A stretch of 64,000 nt of DNA, taken from assembly GCF_029688845.1 (NCBI RefSeq), contig NZ_JARUKW010000008.1:62001-126000 (forward strand), in the 5' to 3' direction. Every line of letters starts with the position of its first letter. The stretch's first letter is position 1. Positions 54,323 through 63,075 of the stretch are shown here, piece after piece. This stretch comes from Natronococcus sp. A-GB1 (GTDB lineage Archaea > Halobacteriota > Halobacteria > Halobacteriales > Natrialbaceae). A program made the translations under genes and the position numbers. Under the pieces are notes generated by a model that had not been told where the DNA came from, made no database searches, and was given only the letters and a program-made list of their open reading frames with translations.

Positions 54323-56872
54323 CTATCGGATTATTTTATCGCGGCCGGAGTCGAACAGCGGCTCGTTCCGAACCGTCGCGTCGTAGCTCTGCCCCTCGCA
54401 CTCGATTCGGACCGACGTGCCGGTCTCCGCGTGCTCGCTCGGCAGGTAGGTGTACGCGATCGACTCGCCGATGCTGTAGCCGTAGTCGCCGGCCTGGACG
54501 TAGCCGACGGCGGTACCGTCTTTGTAGACCGGACGGCCGCCCAGCATCACGTCGCTCGAGTCGTCGAGGGTGAGGCAGGCGACCCGGTTGTCGATCCCCT
54601 CGTCTTTCGCCTCGACGAGTGCCTCCTTCCCGATGAAGTCAGTGTCGAGGTCGACCGCGAACGGGAGCCCCGCTTCGTAGGGGTTGACGTCGGTATCGAC
54701 GTCCGTCCCCCACAGCCGGAACCCCTTCTCGAGGCGCATCGACTCGACCGCGCCGGCGCCCATCGGTCGGACGCCGAGATCCTGGCCTGCTTCCCAGAGG
54801 GTGTCCCACAGCTTCCCCGCGTACTCCGTCGGCGCCCACAGCTCCCAGCCGAGTTCGCCGACGTAGGAGAGTCGCAGGGCGATGACGGGGACGTCGCCGA
54901 CGTAGATCCGCTTCCCGCTGAAGTAGGAGAACTCGTCGTTCGAGAGGTCCGCGTCGGTCGTCCGCTGGAGGAGGAGTCGCGCGTTGGGTCCCCAGAGGCC
55001 GATCGTACTCCTTGCGGACTCCTCGACCGTGACCGACACCGACTCGGGGGCGTGGCGCTCGAGCCAGGAGCCGTGGATCCCCGGCGAGTTCCCCCCGCCG
55101 GTGGTCACCACGTACTCCTCGTCGTCGAGGCGGACGACGGTGAGGTCCGCGAGGACGGTGCCGCCCTCGTTCAGCATCGTCGTGTAGCGAACCTGGCCGA
55201 TCGAGAGGTCCATATCGTTGCTACAGACCCGCTGGAGGAACGCGCCGGCGCCGCTTCCCTCGACCACGATCGAACTGAACGTGGTCATATCGAACATCGA
55301 CACCTTCTCGCGGGTGTGGAGGTGTTCGGCGCCCTCGATCGGGGAGCGGTTGACCCCCTGCCAGCCGTCCTGGTCGGGGATGCGGTCCTCGTACTTCGAG
55401 ACGAGATCGGCGTTGGACTCGTACCACTGGGGGACTTCCCAGCCGCCGCTCTGGTAGAACTCCGCGCCCAGTTCCTGCTGGCGGTGATAGAACGGGCTCG
55501 TTCGGAGCCCGCGGCGGTCGGCGGGCTGCCAGCGGGGTTCGACGATGCTGTAGACCTGCTGATAGCGCATCCCGCCACGGTCCATGAAGTACTGCTTGTT
55601 TCCTGCGTGAGGCTCGAACCGCTCGACGTGGATCCCGCTCGTGTCGACGGGGCCGGAGGGGAGCCGCGGAACGCCGGTTTCCATCCACTCCGCAAGGATC
55701 TTGCCGTAACCGCCCGAGTGGGTCCACCAGATCGCCAGCCCGGTCCAGAGCCCGTCGACCGCCGCGGTTTCACCCAGTACGGGCATCCCGTCCGGCGTGT
55801 AGACGAAGATCCCGTTCTCGGTGGCGTCGAACTCCCTGTCGGCCGTCGCGGGCAGCAGCTCGTCGAACGCCTGCTTCGGCGACTTCTCGCGATCGGGGTG
55901 GGTCGCCTTTGTCCAGTGTTTCTCCGTGAAGCTGTGAACGGAGGCCTGGCTCTCCTCGGAGTTCGACCCCATCTCGTCGGGGTCGACCACGAGCTGCTCG
56001 TGGTTGTACGAGCCGAGCCCGTACCCCTCGCCGTGGGTTCGGAAGTACAGCGAGTTGTCCTGGTCCCGGCCGACCGGGCGGTCCGGCGGCTGGGCCATCG
56101 ACTCGGTGATCTTTCGATCGCCCGGGATCTCGAGCCCGGTGACGGCGTCGTCGGCCCGTTCGTTGCCTCGCAGCTCCTCGAGGGGCTCGGTGACGACGTA
56201 CTGGTGTTCGACCGGGGCGATCGGCAGGTCGACGCCTGCGAGCTGTCCGGTCTGGTAGGCCCAGTTGTTCGTCGCCAGCACGCAGCGGTCACACTCGATG
56301 CGCCCGCGGTCGGTGACGACCGCCTGTACCTCCCCGCCGTCGACTTCGATGTCGGTTACCTCGGTGTGGCCGTGGAACGACGCCGGCGTCGTCTCGAGGT
56401 ACCACTGGAGCGCGTCGGTGCCCGCGACCTGGCCGTCTGTCGGCGAGTAGTAGCCGCCGAGGATCTCCTCCTCGTCGACCAGCGGCAGGTAGTCGGTGAC
56501 CTCCGCGGGCTCGAGTAACTCCGGCTCGGGGAGCCCGTAGGATTTCGCCCACTCGACCCGGCGCTGGAGGAAATCCATCCGTTCCTGCGAGCGAGCGAGC
56601 TCGATTCCACCGGTCTCGTTGTAGACGCCAGCTTCCTTCAGCAGTCGAGTCGTGTAGTGGGCCGTTTTGGTCTGGAGCTTCGACGGCGAGGTCTGGAACA
56701 TGATCCCCGGCGCGTGGGTCGAGGAGCCGCCGGTCACCGGCAGCGGTCCCTTGTCGAGGACGACGACGTCGTCGGCACCGAGTTCGGTCAGGTGGTAAGC
56801 CACGCTGCACCCGACCGCCCCGGCACCGATGATCACCGTCCCGGCTCTCGAGGGCGGGCTGTCTGTGCTCAT
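54323..56872 (-). CDS. FAD-dependent dimethylglycine/sarcosine dehydrogenase-like protein (copy B)
   Basis: This 849-residue protein has an N-terminal FAD domain (VIIGAGAVGCSVAYHLTELG), a His in GGSSTHAPGIMFQ at residue 53 that matches the covalent-FAD His position of the family, and a C-terminal GcvT-like tetrahydrofolate domain (about 450-840). It would demethylate a methylated glycine and pass the one-carbon unit to tetrahydrofolate. ATG 56872 is preceded by a CTTATGATA box about 28 bases upstream. It shares its layout and many segments with copy A at 57667. Confidence 0.87.
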   Translation of the reverse strand: MSTDSPPSRAGTVIIGAGAVGCSVAYHLTELGADDVVVLDKGPLPVTGGSSTHAPGIMFQTSPSKLQTKTAHYTTRLLKEAGVYNETGGIELARSQERMDFLQRRVEWAKSYGLPEPELLEPAEVTDYLPLVDEEEILGGYYSPTDGQVAGTDALQWYLETTPASFHGHTEVTDIEVDGGEVQAVVTDRGRIECDRCVLATNNWAYQTGQLAGVDLPIAPVEHQYVVTEPLEELRGNERADDAVTGLEIPGDRKITESMAQPPDRPVGRDQDNSLYFRTHGEGYGLGSYNHEQLVVDPDEMGSNSEESQASVHSFTEKHWTKATHPDREKSPKQAFDELLPATADREFDATENGIFVYTPDGMPVLGETAAVDGLWTGLAIWWTHSGGYGKILAEWMETGVPRLPSGPVDTSGIHVERFEPHAGNKQYFMDRGGMRYQQVYSIVEPRWQPADRRGLRTSPFYHRQQELGAEFYQSGGWEVPQWYESNADLVSKYEDRIPDQDGWQGVNRSPIEGAEHLHTREKVSMFDMTTFSSIVVEGSGAGAFLQRVCSNDMDLSIGQVRYTTMLNEGGTVLADLTVVRLDDEEYVVTTGGGNSPGIHGSWLERHAPESVSVTVEESARSTIGLWGPNARLLLQRTTDADLSNDEFSYFSGKRIYVGDVPVIALRLSYVGELGWELWAPTEYAGKLWDTLWEAGQDLGVRPMGAGAVESMRLEKGFRLWGTDVDTDVNPYEAGLPFAVDLDTDFIGKEALVEAKDEGIDNRVACLTLDDSSDVMLGGRPVYKDGTAVGYVQAGDYGYSIGESIAYTYLPSEHAETGTSVRIECEGQSYDATVRNEPLFDSGRDKIIR

Positions 56873-57064
56873 ATACCACACCCTGGTACAGTGGGTATCA
56901 TAAGTGCATCGGTGAGAGGGCGGAGGCGGTCTCCGATCCGGGTGTTGCGGGCCGAGTGTCGGCGACGAAGCAACAGTGTTGATCGACACTCCACAAGCAG
57001 TCATCAGCCAGACACGTATTGCGTCCCGAGGTTCGTCGCTCGAGAACGCGTTCGACGACCGTGA

Positions 57065-57358
57065 CTACGGCAGCGAAAACGGAACGTCCGCCTGGATACT
57101 CGCGGCCTTCACTGTGTTATAGAACAACATCGCGATCGTCATCGGACCAACGCCGCCGGGAACGGGGGTTATGGCGTTTGCTCTCGCCTTCGCGCTCTCG
57201 AACTCGACGTCGCCGACGAGTTCGTACCTCTTCTCTGTCTCTGCATCGACGCGGTTGACGCCGACGTCGATCACGACCGCACCGTCGCCGATCATCGAGC
57301 CGTCGATCAGCTCGGGGTAGCTGGTGGCCGCGATCACAATGCCGGGAGCGATATTCAC
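57065..57358 (-). pseudogene. folD: Truncated folD (C-terminal third only)
   Basis: The frame gives 97 residues that match the C-terminal part of Fol[21 protein letters not shown] and [20 protein letters not shown]. Full-length FolD is about 290-300 residues, so roughly 200 N-terminal residues are missing, and two codons upstream the frame ends at TGA. It is therefore probably not functional. It lies between the two dimethylglycine dehydrogenases, where a complete folD would make sense for oxidising the methylene-tetrahydrofolate they make. A hairpin like an IS end lies 150 bases upstream. Confidence 0.8.
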
Positions 57359-57666
57359 GTTTCATCGTCGAGACAGCTTCTGGACCGCGATTCCCGAACT
57401 CCCGATCGCGGTATAAACACCTCCAGTATTCCACCTGCACCTACTTTGAGATCGGATGTCAACGTCGAGGTGACACCTGTTGAGGGGTGTCGCTGCCATA
57501 CGAAGGGAGGCGTGGCGTTCTTCCACGCCTCCACTCCCATAGCATCGGTCCGAAGGAGTGCGGTTCCGGGCCGTTTCGGACCTCGTACCGTGTCGAACTG
57601 ACCACTCGAGATTCTAGAGATGTCACTACGCGTCGATAGCGAGTCGAAAAACCGCTCGAGGCCGAA
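57359..57666. other. Region between copy A and the folD remnant, with an IS-like hairpin
   Basis: These 308 bases hold no recognised gene. The strong hairpin at 57506-57532 (listed separately) is the main feature. This is where the missing 5' part of folD would be expected. Confidence 0.5.
57506..57532. mobile_element. Strong hairpin, candidate insertion-element end
   Basis: GGAGGCGTGG (57506-57515) and CCACGCCTCC (57523-57532) form a perfect 10-base stem with a seven-base loop. It lies just upstream of the broken folD. Its structure is like ends of IS200/IS605-type elements, but I cannot identify the element, and a terminator or structured RNA for the upstream dehydrogenase transcript is possible. 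Confidence 0.4.
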
Positions 57667-60234
57667 CTACAGCAGCGGTCCGTCCTGAACCGTCGCCGCG
57701 TAGCGCTCACCCTCGTGGAGAATCTCGAGTTCGGTGCCGGGTTCGGCGTACTCCGGCGGGAGGTAGGCGTAGGCGACGCAGGCGCCGACGGTGTAGCCGT
57801 ACTCGGCGCTGTGGACGTACCCTAACGATTCGTCGCCGTCGAGGACCGGCCGGTTCTTGAAGACGACCGCGTCCTCGTCCTCGAGGGTCAGACAGGCTAC
57901 CTTGTGATCGATCCGCTCGCCCTCGGCGGCCTCGACGACGGCCTCCTTCCCGATGAAGTCCGTCTCGAGGTCGACAGCGAAGCTGAGCCCCGCCTCGTAG
58001 GGGTTGTGCTCGGTGTGGAGGTCCTCCCCCCACAGCCGGAACCCTTTCTCGATGCGCAGGGAGTCGAGCGCGCCGTTGCCGTACGGCCGGAGGTCGTGGT
58101 CCTGGCCGGCCTCCCAGAGGTGCTCCCAGAGCCGTCCGCCGTACTCGCTTGGCGTGTACAGCTCCCAGCCGAGTTCCCCGGCGTAGGAGACTCGAAGCGC
58201 TCGCACCGGGACGTTCTTGACGAACATCTCCTGGGAGGTGAAGTACGGGAAGGCGTCGTCCGAGAGATCGGCTCGGGTTACCTCGCTCAGTACGTCACGG
58301 GCGTTTGGCCCCGTGAGGACGAACGAGGAGAGCTCGGAGGTGACCTCCCGGACCGTGACGTCCTCGGGGGCGTGTTTCTTGACCCAGGCGACGTGGTTCT
58401 GCCCGACCTCCCGGCCCGTGGTGAGCACGAGGTAGCGATCGTCGTCTGTCCGGGTGACGGTGATGTCGGCCCGCACGCCACCCTCCTCGTTGCACATGAG
58501 GGTGTAACGAACCTGTCCGACGTCGATGTCCATGTCGTTGGTACACAGATACTGGAGGAACTCGCCGGCGCCCTGCCCGCTGACCTCCATCTTGTTGAAC
58601 GAGGTCATGTCGTGAATGCCGACCTCGTTGCGGACGTGCAGGGACTCGGCACCCTCGATGGGCGACCAGTACTTCGCCTCCCAGCCGTCTCGTTCGGGGA
58701 CGTCCTCGCCGTAGCGCGCCAGCAGGTCGGCGTTCGAATCGAACCACTGGGCCTCCTCCCAGCCGGCCTCGGCCCACAGCTCGGCGTCGAGCTCCTCGAG
58801 CTTGTGGTAGACCGAGCTGCGGCGGATGTCGCGCTGGTAGTCCGTCCAGGTCCACTTGGGGTGGACGATGTTGTAGACGATCCGGTACTCCTCGCCGCCG
58901 ATGTCGCGGGCGAAGTCCCAGCTGCCCTCGTGGGGCTGGAACCGGTTGACGTTGCAGTGCGAGAGGTCGATCCGGCCGTCGGAGAGCTTCGGTGCGCCGG
59001 TCTCCATCCACTCGGCCAGCGCTCGCCCCGCGCCGCCGGCGTGGGTGACCCAGATGGCCGCGGCGGTCCAGAGCCCGTCGTACTCCTGGACGGGCCCCAT
59101 CACGGGGAGGCCGTTGGGCGACTCCGCGAACATCCCGTTGTACTTGTGCTCGAGTTCCTTCCCCGCGGTCGCGGGCAACAGCTCGTCGCTGGCCTGGCGG
59201 GGTGCCTTGTCCGGACGGTCGGGGTGGGTCGCGTTGTTCAGGTGGTAGTCGGAGAACTCGTGGACCGACCCCTGCTCGCCATCTTCCTCGTTGCCGCCGA
59301 GCTCCTGTGGGTCGGGGACCAGCGGCTCGTGGTTGTACGAGCCGATCCCGTAGGCGTCGCCGTGAGTCCGGAAGTACAGGGCGTTGTCCTGATCCCGGAG
59401 GATCGGCCGATCGGGGTTCGCGAGCAAGCGGTCGGCCTTCTCGCCGGAGACCTCGCGGTAGTTCTCGTAGACCGGGTCCTGGGTAACGTCCTGGTCGCCC
59501 GAGAGCTCATCGAGGGACTCGGTGATGGTGTACTGATGTTCGACCGGCGTCACGGGCAGGTGGACCCCGAGCTGTTCGCCCAGCTGGCGCGCCCAGATGT
59601 TCGTCGCGATCACGACCTCGTTGCACTCGATCTCGCCGTGTTCGGTGACGACGGCCTGTACCTCGCCGTCCTCGACCGCGACGTCTTCGGTCCGGGTGTG
59701 TGGGACGAACTTCGCGCCCCGATCCATAGAGGCTCTCGCCAGCGCGGCGCAGGCCTTGACGCCCGACACCTGGCCGTCGGTCGGCGAGTAGTAGCCGCCC
59801 TGGATAACGTCGCTGTCGACCAGGGGGAGTTTCTCCTCGACCTCCTCTGGCGAGAGGAGCTGCGGGTCCGGAACGCCCCAGGCGGTGCCGTGTTCGACCC
59901 GGCGCTGGAGGAAGTCCATCCGCTCGTCGGTCCGGGCGACCTCGATCCCGCCCGTTTCGCTGTAGAGCTGGTTTCCGTCCTCGTCCTCGAGCTCCGAGTA
60001 CAGCTTGCGGCTGTAGTTCGCGAACTTGGTCAGCACCTTGTCCTCGGCGGTCTGGAACATGATCCCCGGCGCGTGGCTCGAGGAGCCGCCCGTGGTCGGG
60101 AGCGGCCCCTGGTCGACGACGACGACGTCCTCGCGCCCGAACTCGGTCAGGTGGTAGGCCGTGCTGCAGCCGACGATTCCGGCCCCGACGACGACGGTGT
60201 CGGCCTCGGCCGGCAGACTGTCGTGTGTATTCAT
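57667..60234 (-). CDS. FAD-dependent dimethylglycine/sarcosine dehydrogenase-like protein (copy A)
   Basis: This 855-residue protein has the FAD motif VVVGAGIVGCSTAYHLTEFG, His54 in GGSSSHAPGIMF at the expected covalent-FAD position, and a C-terminal GcvT-like domain. It is a paralogue of copy B. One of the two probably takes dimethylglycine and the other sarcosine, but I cannot say which. A CTATATTTG box about 31 bases upstream and GAGGTGA near the ATG mark the start at 60234. It diverges from the putative regulator at 60552. Confidence 0.88.
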   Translation of the reverse strand: MNTHDSLPAEADTVVVGAGIVGCSTAYHLTEFGREDVVVVDQGPLPTTGGSSSHAPGIMFQTAEDKVLTKFANYSRKLYSELEDEDGNQLYSETGGIEVARTDERMDFLQRRVEHGTAWGVPDPQLLSPEEVEEKLPLVDSDVIQGGYYSPTDGQVSGVKACAALARASMDRGAKFVPHTRTEDVAVEDGEVQAVVTEHGEIECNEVVIATNIWARQLGEQLGVHLPVTPVEHQYTITESLDELSGDQDVTQDPVYENYREVSGEKADRLLANPDRPILRDQDNALYFRTHGDAYGIGSYNHEPLVPDPQELGGNEEDGEQGSVHEFSDYHLNNATHPDRPDKAPRQASDELLPATAGKELEHKYNGMFAESPNGLPVMGPVQEYDGLWTAAAIWVTHAGGAGRALAEWMETGAPKLSDGRIDLSHCNVNRFQPHEGSWDFARDIGGEEYRIVYNIVHPKWTWTDYQRDIRRSSVYHKLEELDAELWAEAGWEEAQWFDSNADLLARYGEDVPERDGWEAKYWSPIEGAESLHVRNEVGIHDMTSFNKMEVSGQGAGEFLQYLCTNDMDIDVGQVRYTLMCNEEGGVRADITVTRTDDDRYLVLTTGREVGQNHVAWVKKHAPEDVTVREVTSELSSFVLTGPNARDVLSEVTRADLSDDAFPYFTSQEMFVKNVPVRALRVSYAGELGWELYTPSEYGGRLWEHLWEAGQDHDLRPYGNGALDSLRIEKGFRLWGEDLHTEHNPYEAGLSFAVDLETDFIGKEAVVEAAEGERIDHKVACLTLEDEDAVVFKNRPVLDGDESLGYVHSAEYGYTVGACVAYAYLPPEYAEPGTELEILHEGERYAATVQDGPLL

Positions 60235-60551
60235 TACTCACCTCGATATGCTGGTGGGGATCAAATATAGCTGTCGCCGTCCCGGATCGTCCAACGAACG
60301 ATACGAAAACTGAGAGATAGTGTTTCGGACGACCCGGCAGTCCCGAGGACCGCACGATGGCGTCGTCGACCGACGACGTTCCGTCGAAGACCGCCAAGGG
60401 CCCGATCGAACGGCCCGTCGGATCCGGTTCGCTCGCTCGCGGATTCTCGGTTCTCACGTCCGCTTCCCGGAACTCAGCCTCGAGCTATATGAAGGGACGG
60501 AGTATTCCCCACTCAGTATTACCCCGACCCGAGTTCAATCGTAGACAAATC
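60235..60551. other. Divergent regulatory region between copy A and the putative regulator
   Basis: These 317 bases hold the TATA-like box for copy A (minus strand, 60261-60270). On the plus side, AGCTATATGAAGG near 60482 and AGTATTACCCCG near 60515 could serve the gene at 60552. No coding frame looks real. Confidence 0.5.
60261..60270 (-). promoter_or_regulatory. TATA-like promoter of dehydrogenase copy A
   Basis: On the minus strand this reads CTATATTTGA, about 31 bases before ATG 60234, with GAGGTGA immediately before the ATG. Confidence 0.5.
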
Positions 60552-61775
60552 ATGAGGATCGGGGACTTGGTTGACACTCTCTCGCAAATAGTAGACCGGT
60601 ACGAGGCGGACGGCGGCGTGATCCGACAGGTCGACGCGACGATCTCCGGACGGGCGGACGCGACCGGGCCGAGCGTTTCGGTCGACGCCGTCGCTCCGCT
60701 GTGTAACGGAACGGCGTCCGAATCGGACTCCAGCACGGCTCCCGAAACGGCACGCCTGGACGACAACGGGGGACTCCACCTCGAGTTCTCCCGCTCGGCG
60801 CTGCCCGCGATAGCGGAGTACGCGCCCGACGGCGTCGTCGTGACGAGGGACGACGCCCGCGTGACCGCCGACGGCGACGTCGTCGTGACGTTCGCGATCA
60901 GCTTTGAGGAGGAGGCGACGTCGGCTCGAGCCGAGACGCCGTCGGGTTCGGCGGCCGAATCGGACGCCGGGACGGAACCGAACGAAACCGACGGACCGCT
61001 CGAGACGGGCAAAGCTCACGACGAGGACGGGACCGATCCGGTATCGACGGAGTCCCGACTCGGGAGCGAATCCGAAACGGAGTCCGCGATCGACTCCGAA
61101 CTCTCGCGGGCCCTCGAGGACGCGCGCAACGAGGAGTTGCCGCCGTACGACGACGCCGAGTACCTGCAGTGTCTGTACGAGTCCTTCGAGACGTTCGCAG
61201 CGATGGCCGACGTCCTCGAGATGGACGTCGCCGCCGAGACGGTCCGTCGGTACATGATCGACGCCGGCGTCCACGACCCCGTCTCCTACGACGTGGTCGA
61301 CGCCGAGGAGACCGAAGAGCGAACGGAACCGGCCGACGAACCGGACGATCCGTCCGCCACGGAAGGACTCAATGCCGCCACGACCGACGCGGAGCCAGAG
61401 CCGGAGTCGGCCCCCGCTCGTCCCGACGGGACCGCAGATCCGGTCGAGGATGTCCCGGAGCGGCCACTCGTCGCGGACGGGGTCGGCCTCCCGGACGACG
61501 TCGAGGTCGAGCGGCTGATCGACGCAGTCGAGTCGTCGATGACGCTGTACGACGTCTCTCGAGCGCTCGGCCTCGAGCGCGACCGGACCCGGGAGCTGCT
61601 CGAGAGACTCGACCTAATCGATCTCGTGGTTAGGCGCGTCTACGCCTCGAGAACGCCGGAAGAGGGACCGTCGCGGGAGGAGATCGCCGAGCGGATCCGC
61701 GGCAGCGACCAGCACCGATCCGAGCGTCACGCCGGGGACACCGGCTCCGGCGATCGGCAGTCGGCCGTCCCGTAG
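60552..61775 (+). CDS. Putative transcriptional regulator with two helix-turn-helix-like regions
   Basis: This 407-residue acidic protein starts MRIGDLVDTLSQIVDRYEAD. Residues about 1-120 look like one compact domain. Two helix-turn-helix-like regions follow, at about 205-245 (ESFETFAAMADVLEMDVAAE then TVRRYMIDAG) and about 318-365 (VERLIDAVESSMTLYDVSRA then LGLERDRTRELLERLDL), joined by long Asp/Glu linkers. It is divergent from dehydrogenase copy A and lies upstream of the Rieske genes, so it is a good candidate to regulate methylated-glycine use. DNA binding is inferred from pattern alone. Confidence 0.62.
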   Translation: MRIGDLVDTLSQIVDRYEADGGVIRQVDATISGRADATGPSVSVDAVAPLCNGTASESDSSTAPETARLDDNGGLHLEFSRSALPAIAEYAPDGVVVTRDDARVTADGDVVVTFAISFEEEATSARAETPSGSAAESDAGTEPNETDGPLETGKAHDEDGTDPVSTESRLGSESETESAIDSELSRALEDARNEELPPYDDAEYLQCLYESFETFAAMADVLEMDVAAETVRRYMIDAGVHDPVSYDVVDAEETEERTEPADEPDDPSATEGLNAATTDAEPEPESAPARPDGTADPVEDVPERPLVADGVGLPDDVEVERLIDAVESSMTLYDVSRALGLERDRTRELLERLDLIDLVVRRVYASRTPEEGPSREEIAERIRGSDQHRSERHAGDTGSGDRQSAVP

Positions 61776-61923
61776 CGTCGCTCGCCGATCGGCACCGATC
61801 CGTGAACGCCGACCGGGTTCTTCTCTCGTGTTCTCGTCGTCACCGTTCTCCCCAGCTCGTGCGCTACGGGCCGGTTTCGGCGCCGCCGGGAGACGGATCG
61901 GTGCGAGCCGTCACCCCCGCGGG

Positions 61924-61947
61924 GTATATATTGGTGTTCAATAACAC
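61924..61947 (+). promoter_or_regulatory. TATA box and GTGTT-N4-AACAC repeat before the first Rieske gene
   Basis: GTATATA (61924-61930) lies 65 bases before ATG 61989. Immediately after it, GTGTT (61934-61938) and AACAC (61943-61947) form an inverted repeat with spacer CAAT. A similar repeat lies upstream of glyA. This is the best candidate operator in the locus. Confidence 0.5.
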
Positions 61948-61988
61948 GGGTGAACGACTTTCAGTATCTTCTGTGTTGATCGTGACGT

Positions 61989-63068
61989 ATGACACAGTGG
62001 GACGACTCACGAGCCGCCGCGGTGAGTGAGAACGTTACGGACGAGTCGAGCGCGCCGTCGGCGAATCAGCTCGCCGACCCCGATGCATTCGAGGCGGAGA
62101 AGGCGACGGTTTTCGGCGAGTACTGGGTGTATGCCGGCCACGCGAACAGCATCGCCGAACCGGGGCAGTTCTTCACCCGAACCGTCGGCGACCGACAGCT
62201 GATCGTCGTCCGCGGCCACGACGGCGAGCTCAAAGCGTTCGACAACGTCTGTGCCCACCGCGGCTCCAAGATGGTCGAGGACACGCCGATGACCGACCCC
62301 GGCGGCGGCAACCGGATCCAGTGTCCCTACCACCTCTGGACGTACGATCTCGACGGCGAGCTCCGCAGTACGCCCAAGAGTTTCGAGGACGCGAGCCTGA
62401 ACCCCGATCTCGAGAACGAAGACGTCCAGGAGTTCGACTGCGAGACCAACGGCCTGAACGACGTCCACGTCGACAGCGTCGGCCCGCTGCTATTCGTGAA
62501 CCTGAGCGACGAGCCGCCGGCGCTGTCCGAGCAGGTCGGCGCACTGGAGGAGCGACTCGAGTCACTGTCCCTCGAGGCGTCCGACCACGAGCGTCGAGTC
62601 GTCGAGGAGGTCGAGTGCAACTGGAAGACGGTCGCCGGCAGCCTCCTGGACGCGGTCGGCCGTCGGGATCGGCTTCCGGGCGCCGAGTCCGAGGAGACCA
62701 ACCTCGAAACCGACGACCACTGCTGGTCGCTCAGTTCGACCGACGACGATGAGACAGCACAGGTTCACTACTGCTGGCCGAACGTCACGATCGAGGTGGA
62801 CGGCGACGACGGGTACGCGACGTGTATCGTCGACCCGGTCGACGCCGGCCGCTGTCAGCTGATCGTAGACTACTATGTTCGGGACGGCGACGGCACCGAA
62901 GCGGAACGGGAGTTCGTCCGCACGAGCCGCCAGCGTCGGGCCGAAGCGATCGAACTGGCCGAACGCCGCCGCGACACGGACGGAGTCAGCACCCTCGAGC
63001 GGACGCTCGGACCGAACGAACACACCGTCGACGACCTCCACGGGCTCGCACAGGAGTCCGATTCGTAA
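61989..63068 (+). CDS. Rieske [2Fe-2S] protein related to ring-hydroxylating/betaine oxygenases, catalytic iron site degenerate
   Basis: This 359-residue protein has a complete Rieske motif: Cys88-x-His90 (NVCAHRGSKMV) and Cys112-x2-His115 (QCPYHLWTYDLDG). It then continues into the alpha-subunit catalytic region with CNWKTVAGSLLDAVGRRDRL at about 210-229. In family members this stretch reads like NWK-x4-EN-x2-E-x-YH-x4-H and supplies the mononuclear iron ligands; here no His is present until residue 244. It is therefore probably not a working oxygenase by the usual mechanism. It is seven bases before the next gene, which is probably cotranscribed. Confidence 0.82.
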   Translation: MTQWDDSRAAAVSENVTDESSAPSANQLADPDAFEAEKATVFGEYWVYAGHANSIAEPGQFFTRTVGDRQLIVVRGHDGELKAFDNVCAHRGSKMVEDTPMTDPGGGNRIQCPYHLWTYDLDGELRSTPKSFEDASLNPDLENEDVQEFDCETNGLNDVHVDSVGPLLFVNLSDEPPALSEQVGALEERLESLSLEASDHERRVVEEVECNWKTVAGSLLDAVGRRDRLPGAESEETNLETDDHCWSLSSTDDDETAQVHYCWPNVTIEVDGDDGYATCIVDPVDAGRCQLIVDYYVRDGDGTEAEREFVRTSRQRRAEAIELAERRRDTDGVSTLERTLGPNEHTVDDLHGLAQESDS

Positions 63069-63075
63069 TCGATAC

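Noticed and set aside
54293-56518. A 741-codon plus-strand frame opposite dehydrogenase copy B
   Set aside because: Antisense shadow of a well-supported gene; no recognisable domain.
57355-57540. A short minus-strand frame (61 codons) upstream of the folD remnant
   Set aside because: It begins inside the hairpin region and overlaps the folD remnant start in another frame. It might be the tail of a transposase, but no transposase motif is visible.
57904-60270. A 788-codon plus-strand frame opposite dehydrogenase copy A
   Set aside because: The minus-strand gene has clear FAD and GcvT motifs. The plus-strand product is a Val/Arg/Asp-rich shadow with no motif.
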